The notes: a model not told the origin generated them from the letters alone. Positions 1-8,810 are shown, counted from the first letter of the stretch. The stretch is 64,000 bases of DNA from Vibrio nereis NBRC 15637 (GCF_001591105.1 NZ_BCUD01000006.1:1-64000); one strand, 5' to 3'. Numbers and translations are program-made.

Positions 1-247
1 AATTTGAAACCCCTCTTTATTTAGAGGAAATTTCTAATTGGATTATCATCAACGAGTGCCCACACAGATTGATAGATTTATATTGTTAAAGAACAATGCT
101 TTGCGATACCTTTTATCTCAAAGCGGAGGTGAATTTTAGCGAGATAATTTAAAGAGTCAAACACTTTTTAAATTTATTTTCTCAGAAAGTTTTCACCTCT
201 GTAACACACCTGAAGCTTAAAGCCGTCTTCTGTGCCAGTGGGAGCGC
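1..247 (-). other. rRNA operon leader (transcribed leftward, 16S outside window)
   Basis: Read on the minus strand, this stretch is the transcribed leader that precedes 16S rRNA in Vibrio and enterics. It carries a boxA-like antitermination element (TGTTCTTTAACA, about 84-95) followed by the conserved TCTGTGTGGGCACTCG block at about 58-73. The 16S gene itself would start to the left of base 1, so no rRNA is annotated. In E. coli an rRNA operon also lies just downstream of clpB, which agrees with the call. Confidence 0.8.
133..160 (-). promoter_or_regulatory. rrn P2-type promoter
   Basis: On the minus strand TTGACT (155-160) and TAAAAT (133-138) are spaced 16 bp apart, downstream of P1 and upstream of boxA, where the second rRNA promoter is expected. 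Confidence 0.65.
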
Positions 248-275
248 ATTATAGGGTGTAATTCGGTTCGCACAA
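248..275 (-). promoter_or_regulatory. rrn P1-type promoter
   Basis: On the minus strand a -35 TTGTGC (270-275) and a perfect -10 TATAAT (248-253) are separated by 16 bp and followed by a GC-rich discriminator (GCGCTCCC). That layout is typical of stringently controlled rrn P1 promoters. An A/T-rich stretch upstream (about 320-350) could act as an UP element. Confidence 0.75.
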
Positions 276-349
276 GAGCAAACGCGAAAAAAACTCGCAC
301 CCCGCGCCCGTTCGGTCACAGTTTAATCAAAACGTATTCAAAACAAACA

Positions 350-372
350 AAAAGGGCCAACGTCAGCCCTTT
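350..372 (-). terminator. clpB terminator
   Basis: Minus-strand hairpin AAAGGGC / GCCCTTT with an 8-nt loop and a T-run, 15 bp after the clpB stop codon. Confidence 0.75.
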
Positions 373-386
373 AATTTGTGTGTTAA

Positions 387-2960
387 CTACTGGTGAGCAA
401 TTATTTGATCGTTACTTACAACCAGTTTGATTGGCTTGTCTGGGACAACATTCCCTGCCAGTATTTCTTTTGCCAACGGGTTTTCAACACTTTGCTGGAT
501 TGCACGTTTCAATGGGCGCGCACCATAAACAGGGTCAAAGCCTACTTGCGCAACGTGCTCTAGAGCTTTGTCCGATACATCCAGTACAAAACCTTTTTCT
601 TCCATTCTCGCCGCTAAACGCTGCAATTGAATAGAAGCAATCAACTTGATGTGGTCTTGTCCTAGTGGGTGGAACACAACACTCTCATCAACACGGTTGA
701 GGAATTCAGGACGGAAATGTTTGCTGACAACATCCATCACCTGCTCTTTCATACCTTCGTAATCTAACGAGCCGAAATTCTCTTGAATACGCGTTGAGCC
801 CAAATTCGAGGTCATGATCACCACGGTGTTGCGGAAATCGACCGTTCTGCCCTGCCCATCAGTGAGTCGGCCATCATCCAATACTTGAAGCAGAATGTTG
901 AACACATCTGGATGTGCTTTCTCTACTTCATCAAGGAGGATGACCGAGTAAGGCTTACGTCTTACCGCTTCGGTTAGATAACCGCCTTCTTCATAGCCGA
1001 CATAACCCGGAGGAGCACCGACCAATCTTGCCACGGAGTGTTTCTCCATGAACTCAGACATATCGATACGAACCATCGCGTCTTCACTGTCGAACATAAA
1101 GCTCGCCAATGTTTTACAGAGCTCAGTTTTACCTACCCCGGTCGGACCTAAGAATAGGAACGAACCAATTGGTCGGTTTGGATCAGACAAGCCAGCTCGA
1201 CTACGACGAATCGCATTCGACACCACTTCCACCGCTTCAATTTGGCCAATGACTCGTTTATGAAGCACGTCTTCCATACGGAGCAGTTTCTCTTTTTCCG
1301 CTTCCAGCATTTTAGAAACAGGAATTCCCGTTTGCTTAGAGAGCACTTCGGCAATTTCATTATCCGTCACTTTATTACGGAGCAAGGTCATTTCTTGCAT
1401 TTCCGCTTGAGTCGCTAGGTCGAGTTGCTTTTCTAGCTCGGGGATACGGCCATATTGCAGTTCGGACATTCTATTAAGATCACCCGCTCGACGCGCGAAC
1501 TCCATATCCATGCGTGCTTGTTCTAGTTCAGATTTGATATGCTGAGTTCCTGAAAGCGAGGCTTTTTCTGCATTCCATACTTCTTCAAGCTCAGCGAACT
1601 CACGCTCTTTCTCCGACAGCTCTTCATTGAGGATACTTAGACGCTTTTCACTCGCCTCATCGTGTTCGTTGTTTAGCGCTTGCTGCTCTATCTTCAACTG
1701 GATAATTTTTCGCTCAAGCTTATCCAATGATTCTGGCTTAGAGTCCATTTGCATGCGAATGCTTGAAGCCGCTTCATCGATTAAGTCGATCGCTTTATCT
1801 GGCAGCTGTCGGTCTGAAACATAACGGTGCGATAAGCTTGCCGCAGCAACGATTGCCGGGTCGGTAATTTCAACGTGATGGTGCAGTTCATAACGCTCTT
1901 TTAACCCACGCAAGATCGCAACGGTATCTTCTACAGTTGGCTCATCCACCAGCACTTTTTGGAAGCGACGTTCTAACGCCGGATCTTTTTCTATATATTG
2001 ACGGTATTCATCCAGTGTTGTGGCACCAACACAGTGTAATTCACCACGTGCCAATGCAGGCTTCAGCATGTTCCCTGCATCCATTGAACCTTCGCCTTTA
2101 CCGGCACCAACCATGGTATGCATTTCGTCGATAAAGAGGATGATATTACCCTCTTCTTTTGCTAGCTCATTCAGAACAGACTTCAAACGCTCTTCGAATT
2201 CACCCCGATACTTCGCACCTGCGACTAATGCACCCATGTCTAATGCAAGCACTCGTCGACCACGGAGTCCTTCCGGCACTTCATTGTTGATAATGCGCTG
2301 TGCTAAGCCTTCAACGATCGCGGTTTTACCAACACCCGGCTCACCAATAATAACTGGGTTATTTTTAGTACGGCGTTGCAACACTTGAATAGTGCGACGA
2401 ATTTCATCGTCTCGGCCTATAACTGGATCAAGCTTTCCTTGTTCAGCGCGTTCGGTTAGATCGATAGTGAACTTTTCTAATGCCTGGCGGAGTTCTTCCG
2501 CATTCGGGTCATTCACTTTTTGCCCGCCACGGATTTTATCAATTGCTTCACCGACTTTGGCTTCAGTTAGTCCTTGCTCTTTTAGCAACTTACCTAGCGG
2601 GCCGCGATCTTGTATCGCTGCAAGTAAAAATATTTCTGAGGAGATGTAAGCATCTTGGCGCTTCTGTGCCACTTTATCGCACAGGTTAAACAAGGTGCCC
2701 ATTGAACTAGATAATTGAACATCCCCCCCGATACCACTGACTTTTGGCAAACGATCAAGGATTTCGCTTAACTTAGAACGCAGTTGAGTGACATCAACAT
2801 TGAGCATCGTAAGCAGAGGACGAATCGGACTTCCGTCCTGATCCATAAGGGCCACCATAAGGTGAGCTGGCTCGATGTATTGATGGTCGCGGCCCAACGC
2901 TAATGATTGAGCGTCAGAGATTGCGATTTGGAATTTGCTTGTAAACCTATCAAGACGCAT
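387..2960 (-). CDS. clpB: ATP-dependent disaggregase ClpB
   Basis: ClpB is a hexameric AAA+ chaperone that works with DnaK/DnaJ/GrpE to pull proteins out of heat-induced aggregates in the cytoplasm. The 857-residue product matches the family length. Visible domains in order: Clp N-domain (about 1-145), first ATPase with Walker A GEPGVGKT (about 207), a long charged coiled-coil middle domain (about 410-520) that separates ClpB from ClpA/ClpC, and second ATPase with Walker A GPTGVGKT (about 607). A sigma-32-like promoter lies directly upstream and a terminator downstream, so it is probably a single-gene heat-shock transcript, placed between pgeF and an rRNA operon. Confidence 0.97.
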   Translation of the reverse strand: MRLDRFTSKFQIAISDAQSLALGRDHQYIEPAHLMVALMDQDGSPIRPLLTMLNVDVTQLRSKLSEILDRLPKVSGIGGDVQLSSSMGTLFNLCDKVAQKRQDAYISSEIFLLAAIQDRGPLGKLLKEQGLTEAKVGEAIDKIRGGQKVNDPNAEELRQALEKFTIDLTERAEQGKLDPVIGRDDEIRRTIQVLQRRTKNNPVIIGEPGVGKTAIVEGLAQRIINNEVPEGLRGRRVLALDMGALVAGAKYRGEFEERLKSVLNELAKEEGNIILFIDEMHTMVGAGKGEGSMDAGNMLKPALARGELHCVGATTLDEYRQYIEKDPALERRFQKVLVDEPTVEDTVAILRGLKERYELHHHVEITDPAIVAAASLSHRYVSDRQLPDKAIDLIDEAASSIRMQMDSKPESLDKLERKIIQLKIEQQALNNEHDEASEKRLSILNEELSEKEREFAELEEVWNAEKASLSGTQHIKSELEQARMDMEFARRAGDLNRMSELQYGRIPELEKQLDLATQAEMQEMTLLRNKVTDNEIAEVLSKQTGIPVSKMLEAEKEKLLRMEDVLHKRVIGQIEAVEVVSNAIRRSRAGLSDPNRPIGSFLFLGPTGVGKTELCKTLASFMFDSEDAMVRIDMSEFMEKHSVARLVGAPPGYVGYEEGGYLTEAVRRKPYSVILLDEVEKAHPDVFNILLQVLDDGRLTDGQGRTVDFRNTVVIMTSNLGSTRIQENFGSLDYEGMKEQVMDVVSKHFRPEFLNRVDESVVFHPLGQDHIKLIASIQLQRLAARMEEKGFVLDVSDKALEHVAQVGFDPVYGARPLKRAIQQSVENPLAKEILAGNVVPDKPIKLVVSNDQIIAHQ

Positions 2961-3007
2961 ATCTACCTTCCTAACCTCAAATAAGAGAATTCTTTTGACA
3001 GTATGAA

Positions 3008-3036
3008 AGATGGTTACGTCTGTTCAGATTTTCAAG
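3008..3036 (-). promoter_or_regulatory. Sigma-32 (heat-shock) promoter of clpB
   Basis: On the minus strand CTTGAAA (3030-3036) and AACCATCT (3008-3015) are separated by 14 bp, close to the sigma-32 consensus CTTGAAA-N13-15-CCCCATNT. It ends about 48 bp before the clpB start. Confidence 0.7.
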
Positions 3037-3070
3037 GGGAGTATGTTAGGTTTCCCTAAAATTAATGCGG

Positions 3071-3802
3071 TTACTCATTTTCGATCCAGATAAAACTAGC
3101 TTGGCGACCAGTTTTACCGTCACGGCGGTAAGAGTAAAAACGCTCGCCGTCTTCAAAGGTACATAAATTACTGTAGTAAACTTGGTTAACTCCGACTTTA
3201 TTGAGTCTTTGCGTGACCAACAGGTTCATATCAGCTAACCATTTCCCCTCGCTTTCTTTGGCAGAGAAAGCGTGGATAGCTTGCGGGTCAACAGAGGTAA
3301 AGGCATCTAAAACATCTTGACCGACTTCAAATGCCCCTGAACCAATAGCAGGACCAACCCAAGCCATAACTTCACCATCAAATTTCTTAACGGCTTGTTC
3401 AACAATTCCATGAGCTAGGCCTCTCCAGCCGGCATGCACTGCTGCGACTTGTGTCCCTGCAGTGTTAGTCAGTAACACAGGTAAGCAATCAGCCGTCATC
3501 GCGCTGCATACAACACCAGCAGACTGAGTAAAAAGACCATCGGCATCCAAAACCATATTTGTTGGAGTACTGGACTCCAAGACAACCGAAGAATGAGTTT
3601 GGTTAAGCCAAATAGGTCGAGAAGGCATCTGTGACTGCTCAAATAGCAACTCTCGGTTTCTCTCAACCACATTTGTATCATCCCCAACATGACTACCAAG
3701 GTTTAACCCATTATAAGGAGCAGATGAAAAGCCGCCTAATCGGGTAGACGAAAAAGCTTTCACTTTACTTGGTGCAGGCCAGTTAGGGATGATCATTTCC
3801 AT
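3071..3802 (-). CDS. pgeF: Peptidoglycan editing factor / purine nucleoside phosphorylase-like PgeF (YfiH)
   Basis: A 243-residue member of the YfiH/DUF152 'laccase-domain' family. In E. coli PgeF removes L-Ser wrongly built into the peptidoglycan stem peptide; other members act on purine nucleosides. The metal-site Cys in MTADCLPVLL and the HAGWRG motif typical of the family are both present. The start lies 2 bp after the rluD stop, so the two genes are almost certainly co-transcribed, the usual rluD-pgeF arrangement. Confidence 0.9.
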   Translation of the reverse strand: MEMIIPNWPAPSKVKAFSSTRLGGFSSAPYNGLNLGSHVGDDTNVVERNRELLFEQSQMPSRPIWLNQTHSSVVLESSTPTNMVLDADGLFTQSAGVVCSAMTADCLPVLLTNTAGTQVAAVHAGWRGLAHGIVEQAVKKFDGEVMAWVGPAIGSGAFEVGQDVLDAFTSVDPQAIHAFSAKESEGKWLADMNLLVTQRLNKVGVNQVYYSNLCTFEDGERFYSYRRDGKTGRQASFIWIENE

Positions 3803-3804
3803 GA

Positions 3805-4782
3805 TTAATACTCTTCTTCTAAGCCGTGTTCTTGCGTATCTTGGCGAAGCGCTTCTGCAATTTCTACCATATCGTCAGGTACCGGGGCGTGGAACTCCAG
3901 TTCTTCACCCGTCACTGGATGATCAAACCTTAGCATCACCGCGTGAAGGGCCTGGCGATCGAAACTACGGATTTTCTCCGCTAGCTCTTCGGTAGCGCCT
4001 GATGGAATACGTGCGCGACCACCATACGCAGCATCACCTAACAGTGGGTGCTGCAAATATGACATATGAACACGGATCTGGTGAGTGCGGCCTGTTTCTA
4101 GACGCAAACGAATACGAGTATGCTCACGGAAATGCTCTGCTACGCGATAGTGAGTCACCGCTGGCTTACCCATCGGGCTAACCGCCATCAGAGTTCGTTT
4201 GGTTGAGTGGCGACCAATTGGCTGCTCCACTTTACCACCAGCGGTCATTCGACCAATCGCAATCGCTTCATACTCACGAGTGATTTTACGCTTTTGCAAT
4301 GCACGCACTAATCGAGTTTGTGATGGTACGGTTTTCGCGACCACCATCAAACCTGTGGTGTCTTTATCAAGACGGTGTACGATACCAGCACGGGGCACTT
4401 CAGCAATCGCTGGATAGTGATGCAATAAGGCGTTAAGTACCGTGCCATCAGGCGTGCCCGCACCTGGGTGTACAACAAAATCACGCGGTTTGTTGATAAC
4501 AATGATATCGTCATCTTCAAAAACGATATCTAATGGAATATCTTGCGCTTCCCAGCGCTCTTCATCTTCAAGTTCCGCTTGCAGAGTTATCACCTCGCCT
4601 CCCATCACTCTCGTGCGGGGCTTAATGATCACTTCACCATCGACCTGGACTTTACCGTCCAAAAGCCATTCTTTGAGTCGAGAACGCGAGAAATCGGCGA
4701 ACAATTCGGCAATAGCCTGATCTAGGCGCTGACCTAACTGGCTATCTTTTACTGTGTTGGTTAATACAATCTGCTGAGCCAT
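3805..4782 (-). CDS. rluD: 23S rRNA pseudouridine(1911/1915/1917) synthase RluD
   Basis: RluD converts three uridines in helix 69 of 23S rRNA to pseudouridine. The 325-residue protein has an N-terminal S4 RNA-binding domain (about 15-80) and the RluA-type catalytic domain with HRLDKDTTGL, whose Asp is the nucleophile. The length is close to E. coli RluD (326). It is divergent from bamD, as in E. coli, and heads the rluD-pgeF pair. Confidence 0.95.
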   Translation of the reverse strand: MAQQIVLTNTVKDSQLGQRLDQAIAELFADFSRSRLKEWLLDGKVQVDGEVIIKPRTRVMGGEVITLQAELEDEERWEAQDIPLDIVFEDDDIIVINKPRDFVVHPGAGTPDGTVLNALLHHYPAIAEVPRAGIVHRLDKDTTGLMVVAKTVPSQTRLVRALQKRKITREYEAIAIGRMTAGGKVEQPIGRHSTKRTLMAVSPMGKPAVTHYRVAEHFREHTRIRLRLETGRTHQIRVHMSYLQHPLLGDAAYGGRARIPSGATEELAEKIRSFDRQALHAVMLRFDHPVTGEELEFHAPVPDDMVEIAEALRQDTQEHGLEEEY

Positions 4783-4785
4783 ATC

Positions 4786-4812
4786 GAACTTTTTTAAAAA
4801 CTGTGAGACTAA
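4786..4812 (+). promoter_or_regulatory. Sigma-E-like promoter of bamD
   Basis: GAACTT (4786-4791) and ACTAA (4808-4812) are spaced 16 bp apart. This fits the sigma-E consensus GAACTT-N16-TCTRA with one mismatch. The site lies about 100 bp before the bamD start, and bamD (yfiO) is a sigma-E target in E. coli. Confidence 0.55.
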
Positions 4813-4916
4813 TTGTCACTACTGTGGAAAAATATACTATCGGACATTGTATCTGTTACTGCCCTGAAAGTAACGGAAGCGACAGAAATAATTATCTCAA
4901 GGAATCGAATCCTGAC

Positions 4917-5642
4917 ATGAAAAAGCATACTTTATCTGGCTTATTGGCGTTATCAGTACTGGTTGGCTGTACAAGCAGCGAAGAGATCGTTCCAGATGTA
5001 CCGCCATCTGAGCTGTACTCAGAAGCCCAGGTTTCGCTTCAAAGTGGTAACTGGTTATCAGCAATAAGTCAGCTTGAGGCTTTGGACTCTCGCTATCCTT
5101 TCGGTGCCTATTCGGAGCAAGTTCAGCTCGACCTTATCTATGCTTATTACAAAAATGATGATTTGGCTTTGGGCTTGGCGACGATCGAACGTTTCACTCG
5201 TTTAAACCCGACTCACGAAAAGCTCGATTGGGTGCTTTACATGCGAGGCCTGACTCACATGGCGCAAGATCGCAACTTTATGCATGATCTATTTAACGTT
5301 GATAGAGCAGACCGAGATCCAGAGCCCGTAAAAAAAGCCTTTGCGGATTTCAAACGTCTATTAGAGCGCTACCCTACCAGTCATTATGCTGAAGATGCGC
5401 AAAAACGTATGTTTGCACTTAAAAATCGCTTAGCTGAATATGACTTAGCAACCGCTGATTTTTATCTCCGCCGCGAAGCATGGATTGCAGCCATTAAGCG
5501 AACCCAAGAACTGCAGAAAACCTACCCAGATACTGAGGCTGCGCGTAAATCGCTAAAAATTCAATTAGCCGCCTACAAAGCTCTTGGGCTACAAGATGCT
5601 GTCAAACGCACTGAAAAGCTAATAGAGCTAAACCCACTTTAA
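4917..5642 (+). CDS. bamD: Outer-membrane assembly lipoprotein BamD
   Basis: BamD is the essential lipoprotein partner of BamA in the beta-barrel assembly complex and is anchored to the periplasmic face of the outer membrane. The frame is open from 4803, but the start at 4917 gives a proper lipoprotein signal ending in the lipobox LVGC (Cys about residue 19) and a 241-residue product, near the E. coli length of 245. The mature part consists of TPR-like helical repeats. AAGGA at 4899-4903 is a somewhat distant ribosome-binding site. A good terminator follows at once. Confidence 0.95.
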   Translation: MKKHTLSGLLALSVLVGCTSSEEIVPDVPPSELYSEAQVSLQSGNWLSAISQLEALDSRYPFGAYSEQVQLDLIYAYYKNDDLALGLATIERFTRLNPTHEKLDWVLYMRGLTHMAQDRNFMHDLFNVDRADRDPEPVKKAFADFKRLLERYPTSHYAEDAQKRMFALKNRLAEYDLATADFYLRREAWIAAIKRTQELQKTYPDTEAARKSLKIQLAAYKALGLQDAVKRTEKLIELNPL

Positions 5643-5660
5643 GCACTCCCAAAAAAACAA

Positions 5661-5687
5661 AACGCTCATACATATGAGCGTTTTTTT
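5661..5687 (+). terminator. bamD terminator
   Basis: AACGCTCATA / TATGAGCGTT hairpin followed by a run of seven T, 20 bp after the bamD stop. Confidence 0.85.
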
Positions 5688-6025
5688 ATGCTTACAAAAC
5701 AGATCTCTAGTTCTAGTACAACCCGTTGAATCGGAAGTAAAGGTAAGAAGCTTCCTACGAGTAGGGTTCAGAAAAGGATAGAAGAGAACGGCTGGATGAA
5801 GTGCTAAAAATATCTGGAAGATAATTCACATTTTATGTTGCTCAATATCTAGTCGCCAGTCTTTATTAAGCCGAATAAAGCCGCTAAAAAACAGATGATT
5901 TTTAGTACCTTACTACTCCCAATCTAATGAGATTTTTTCCTTTCACAAGCATTTTTGTATCAAAGCAGGCCGACTCTTTGAGATAGATCACGTTTAAATT
6001 TAATGCCGAAAACACCCAAGCAAAG
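5688..6025. other. Intergenic region without a recognised gene
   Basis: Between the bamD terminator and the raiA regulatory sites I see no credible ORF. The stretch contains nested small inverted repeats (AACCC/GGGTT at 5720-5768 enclosing GGAAG/CTTCC) and a weak AATCT-loop-AGATT hairpin with a T-run near 5930, neither strong enough to call an RNA gene. A second CRP-like site (TTTGA-N6-TCACG) lies at 5977-5992. Confidence 0.5.
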
Positions 6026-6041
6026 AGTGATATATATCACA
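6026..6041 (+). promoter_or_regulatory. CRP-like site upstream of raiA
   Basis: AGTGA-TATATA-TCACA matches the CRP consensus TGTGA-N6-TCACA with one mismatch. It lies about 66 bp before the raiA start. A weaker copy lies at 5977-5992. Whether it activates or represses depends on the unmapped transcription start. Confidence 0.5.
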
Positions 6042-6106
6042 TTATTATACGCTCGGATAAGTAATCTGGAGTTAACCCATAAGGGATGACACAGAGGAAA
6101 ACATTT

Positions 6107-6442
6107 ATGAAAGTAAACATCACTGGCAAAAACATCGACATTACCTCTGCAATCCGTGCTCACATCGAGAGCAAATTTAAAAAGCTGGAAAAGTGGCAAG
6201 TAGACATCATCGGTTGTCAGGCAAGCTTCAGTGAGGAGCCAAACAAACAGAAGAAATTTGAAGCTGTGATTACCGTACCTAAAGGCAAACTTGTTGCATC
6301 ATCATCACATGAAGATTTATACGCTGCCGTTAATGAGGTAGAACAGAAACTGGAACGTCAGCTAAACAAATTACGTCACAAACCAGAAGCTCGAAGAGCA
6401 GATAAGCCTGAGCTAGAAGAAGAGACGGAAATTGAAGAATAA
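6107..6442 (+). CDS. raiA: Ribosome-associated inhibitor RaiA (YfiA / HPF family)
   Basis: RaiA binds the decoding region of the 30S subunit in stationary phase or cold shock and stops initiation. The 111-residue protein begins MKVNITGKNIDIT, has the HPF fold with KLEKWQ and KLERQLNKLRHK basic motifs, and ends in an acidic tail (about 95-111) that marks YfiA rather than the short Hpf. The start at 6107 follows AGAGGA at 6093-6098. The position next to pheL-pheA matches raiA in E. coli. CRP-like sites and a -10-like TATTAT are upstream. Confidence 0.93.
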   Translation: MKVNITGKNIDITSAIRAHIESKFKKLEKWQVDIIGCQASFSEEPNKQKKFEAVITVPKGKLVASSSHEDLYAAVNEVEQKLERQLNKLRHKPEARRADKPELEEETEIEE

Positions 6443-6481
6443 ACTCTACCTAACCAAGCGGATTAGAGAGGAATAGAAAAA

Positions 6482-6507
6482 TAGCGCCGAAAGGCGCTAT
6501 TTTTTTG
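6482..6507 (+). terminator. raiA terminator
   Basis: TAGCGCC / GGCGCTA stem with GAAA loop and a run of seven T, about 40 bp after the raiA stop. Confidence 0.9.
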
Positions 6508-6508
6508 C

Positions 6509-6537
6509 TTGACGCTCTCTAAGTGGTTGCTTATTGT
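6509..6537 (+). promoter_or_regulatory. pheL-pheA promoter
   Basis: TTGACG (6509-6514) and TATTGT (6532-6537) with a 17-bp spacer, directly before the leader peptide gene. Confidence 0.6.
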
Positions 6538-6567
6538 GGGTAGGACTTCACTAAAAAGTAACGATTT

Positions 6568-6615
6568 ATGACAACAACCAACCTGTTCTTTTTTGACTTC
6601 TTTTTTCTCCACTAG
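6568..6615 (+). CDS. pheL: phe operon leader peptide PheL
   Basis: A 15-codon ORF reading MTTTNLFFFDFFFLH, with six Phe codons in seven positions. It sits between the promoter and an intrinsic terminator upstream of pheA, so it works as the ribosome-stalling sensor of charged tRNA-Phe. E. coli PheL has the same length and a similar Phe cluster (FFF-x-FFF). It is too short for ordinary gene finders. Confidence 0.92.
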   Translation: MTTTNLFFFDFFFLH

Positions 6616-6618
6616 GTT

Positions 6619-6690
6619 TGGAGGCTCTCTCGTTTTCGAAAGATAAGTCAAAAACGAACAGGAAGCCTCCCAAAAGGGAGGCTTTTTTTA
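6619..6690 (+). promoter_or_regulatory. pheA transcription attenuator
   Basis: The terminator is AGCCTCCC (6664-6671), loop AAAA, GGGAGGCT (6676-6683) and a T-run to about 6689. A competing GGAGGCT at about 6620-6626, immediately after the pheL stop, can pair with AGCCTCC and form the antiterminator. Stalling at the Phe codons would favour the antiterminator and read-through into pheA. Confidence 0.85.
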
Positions 6691-6705
6691 TTTAAGGAAT
6701 ACAGG

Positions 6706-7884
6706 ATGACTGAACAAAAATACTCGCTTGAAGAAATTCGCTTAAGGTTAAATGAGCTCGATGATCAATTATTAAAGCTGCTATCTGAGCGTAGAAAAAT
6801 GAGTATTGAAGTTGCCAAAAGCAAAGTTCAGACATCAAAACCTGTTCGTGATGCCACTCGTGAGCAACAACTGCTAGTAAAACTGATTAATGCAGGTAAA
6901 GATAAATACGAATTGGACGCCCAGTACATTACTAAACTGTTCCATACCATTATTGAAGATTCTGTTCTTCTTCAACAAGCATATCTGCAAAACCTCGCAA
7001 ACCCTGAATTAAGCCGAAAACCACTTGCCCGAGTCGCCTTCTTAGGCTCTAGAGGCTCCTATTCTCATCTTGCCAGCAGAGAGTACTTCAGCCGGAAGAA
7101 TACCGAGTTAATTGAACTCAACTGCGAACATTTCAAAGACGTCGCGCATACGGTTGAATCTGGGCATGCGGACTTTGGCGTTCTACCGATTGAAAACACC
7201 AGCTCTGGCTCAATTAATGAAGTTTACGACCTTCTCCAACACACTACGTTATACATTGTCGGTGAACTCACACTGCCAATCGAACACTGCTTAGTGGCCA
7301 CTTCAGAGCTTCGCCTAGAAGACCTTAAAACCCTGTATTCACACCCTCAGCCACACCAGCAGTGCAGTGAGTTTCTGAGCAAGCTTAAAGGTGTGAAGCT
7401 TGAATCATGCGCCAGTACAGCTGACGCCATGCAAAAAGTGCAAGAACTCAATCGTGATGATGTGGCCGCGATTGGCAACGCATCAAGTGGTAAATTGTAC
7501 GGCTTACAATCCATTCAAGGTAACATTGCTAACCAAACAGAAAACCATACTCGCTTTATCGTGGTAGCCCGCAAGCCCGTGGAAGTCTCATCGCAAATCC
7601 CAGCTAAAACGACCCTGATCATGTCAACGTCTCAAGAGGCAGGCTCTCTTGTAGAAACGCTGTTAGTACTTCAGCGTTACGGCATAAACATGATGAAACT
7701 GGAATCGCGTCCTATTATGGGTAACCCATGGGAAGAAATGTTCTACGTCGATCTTGAAGCACATTTAGACTCCAACGAGATGCAACAAGCTCTGAGCGAG
7801 CTGACAAAACTAACCAAGCACTTAAAAGTCCTTGGTTGCTATCCTAGAGAGAATGTGCAACCAACCCAAGTTAAGTTAGTTTAA
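6706..7884 (+). CDS. pheA: Bifunctional chorismate mutase / prephenate dehydratase (P-protein)
   Basis: PheA converts chorismate to prephenate and then to phenylpyruvate, the committed steps to Phe. The 392-residue product has an AroQ-type chorismate mutase domain (about 1-95), the prephenate dehydratase domain (about 105-285) with NTSSGSINEVYDLL and TENHTRF, and a C-terminal ACT domain (about 300-385) with the Phe-binding ESRP motif, so feedback inhibition by Phe is expected. Start preceded by AAGGA. Expression is controlled by the pheL attenuator. Confidence 0.97.
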   Translation: MTEQKYSLEEIRLRLNELDDQLLKLLSERRKMSIEVAKSKVQTSKPVRDATREQQLLVKLINAGKDKYELDAQYITKLFHTIIEDSVLLQQAYLQNLANPELSRKPLARVAFLGSRGSYSHLASREYFSRKNTELIELNCEHFKDVAHTVESGHADFGVLPIENTSSGSINEVYDLLQHTTLYIVGELTLPIEHCLVATSELRLEDLKTLYSHPQPHQQCSEFLSKLKGVKLESCASTADAMQKVQELNRDDVAAIGNASSGKLYGLQSIQGNIANQTENHTRFIVVARKPVEVSSQIPAKTTLIMSTSQEAGSLVETLLVLQRYGINMMKLESRPIMGNPWEEMFYVDLEAHLDSNEMQQALSELTKLTKHLKVLGCYPRENVQPTQVKLV

Positions 7885-7902
7885 AGCTGGAAGGAAGGAA
7901 CA

Positions 7903-8436
7903 ATGACAGTGAAAAAGGTGATCGTCGCTTCACTTAACCCTGCCAAAATCAATGCCGTAAAAAGTGCGTTTCAGGCCACTTTTGCTCAACAAGAATTTGA
8001 GTTTATAGGCGTCAGTGTAGACAGCGAAGTCGCCGATCAACCGATGAGTAACAACGAAACCCATCTCGGGGCATTAAATCGCGTTAAGAATGCCAAAGTA
8101 GAGTGCCAAAGTGCCGATTACTATGTGGGCTTAGAAGCAGGCATTGAAGAAAGTGTGACTTTTGCTTGGATGGTTATTGAATCTCAAACTCACAGAGGGG
8201 AATCCCGTTCAGCGAGTTTAATGCTGCCCCCCGTTGTGATTGAAAAGCTACGTTACGCGAATGAGTTAGGTGATGTTATGGACGATGTATTTGGCACCGA
8301 TAACATTAAGCAAAAGGGCGGCGCTATAAGCTTGCTGACCCAAGACCAGCTCACGCGAAGCAGCGTCTACCACCAAGCGTTAATTCTGGCGCTGATCCCA
8401 TTTACCAACCCTGAACACTTTCCTTCAAACCTTTAA
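7903..8436 (+). CDS. yjjX: Inosine/xanthosine triphosphatase (YjjX family)
   Basis: A 177-residue NTPase of the YjjX family, which hydrolyses ITP and XTP and keeps deaminated purines out of nucleic acids. Family features include N-terminal VASLNPAKINAV, similar to HAM1-type NTPases, and YYVGLEAGIEE. The start follows a strong AAGGAAGGAA 18 bp after pheA, so it may be read with pheA. It converges on trpR with a shared hairpin. In E. coli yjjX also neighbours trpR. Confidence 0.9.
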   Translation: MTVKKVIVASLNPAKINAVKSAFQATFAQQEFEFIGVSVDSEVADQPMSNNETHLGALNRVKNAKVECQSADYYVGLEAGIEESVTFAWMVIESQTHRGESRSASLMLPPVVIEKLRYANELGDVMDDVFGTDNIKQKGGAISLLTQDQLTRSSVYHQALILALIPFTNPEHFPSNL

Positions 8437-8472
8437 GGTTATTCAGCTAGTCGTGCTAAAGAAATAGATAAA

Positions 8473-8505
8473 AATAAAGGTGCCGATGGCACCTTTATTT
8501 TTTTT
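8473..8505. terminator. Bidirectional terminator yjjX / trpR
   Basis: AATAAAGGTGCC - GAT - GGCACCTTTATT, a 12-bp stem, is followed by a long T-run on the plus strand. The hairpin overlaps the trpR stop codon (8495-8497), so it acts mainly for yjjX. Confidence 0.8.
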
Positions 8506-8791
8506 CTAACAACTGAGAAATTTCACTCTTCTCGTCATCCGATTTCGACTTAAGCTCATTCGAACCACGAGTAATTGTCGCAACACCGACACCGAGCATC
8601 TGACTGATTTGCCTTTGAGAAAGCTCACCTTTCAGTAGTTCACGAAAGATGTTCACTCTTGATATCAAAGACTCTCTTTCATCCGGACTTAAAAGCATGG
8701 TCAGCAACATCTCGTGCTGATCAGTCTCTGTGCTACTTTTGACCAAATCTAGAATTTGCTGCCACTCAGTGTACTCAGGTTCTGTCGCCAT
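8495..8791 (-). CDS. trpR: Trp operon repressor TrpR
   Basis: TrpR is the tryptophan-dependent dimeric repressor of trp and aro genes. The 98-residue product shows the family helix-turn-helix QISQMLGVGVATITRGSNEL (about 64-84). It starts 19 bp after the slt stop, so it is probably expressed from the slt transcript, as in E. coli where slt-trpR-yjjX lie in the same order. Confidence 0.95.
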   Translation of the reverse strand: MATEPEYTEWQQILDLVKSSTETDQHEMLLTMLLSPDERESLISRVNIFRELLKGELSQRQISQMLGVGVATITRGSNELKSKSDDEKSEISQLLEKK

Positions 8792-8810
8792 CTAATCTCC
8801 GCCTAGGCTT

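Noticed and set aside
1..60. 16S rRNA 5' end
   Set aside because: The conserved 16S start sequence (AGAGTTTGATC) is not present; only the leader lies in the window.
2020..2388. 122-codon plus-strand frame inside clpB
   Set aside because: Antisense shadow of the well-conserved ClpB coding frame, no ribosome-binding site.
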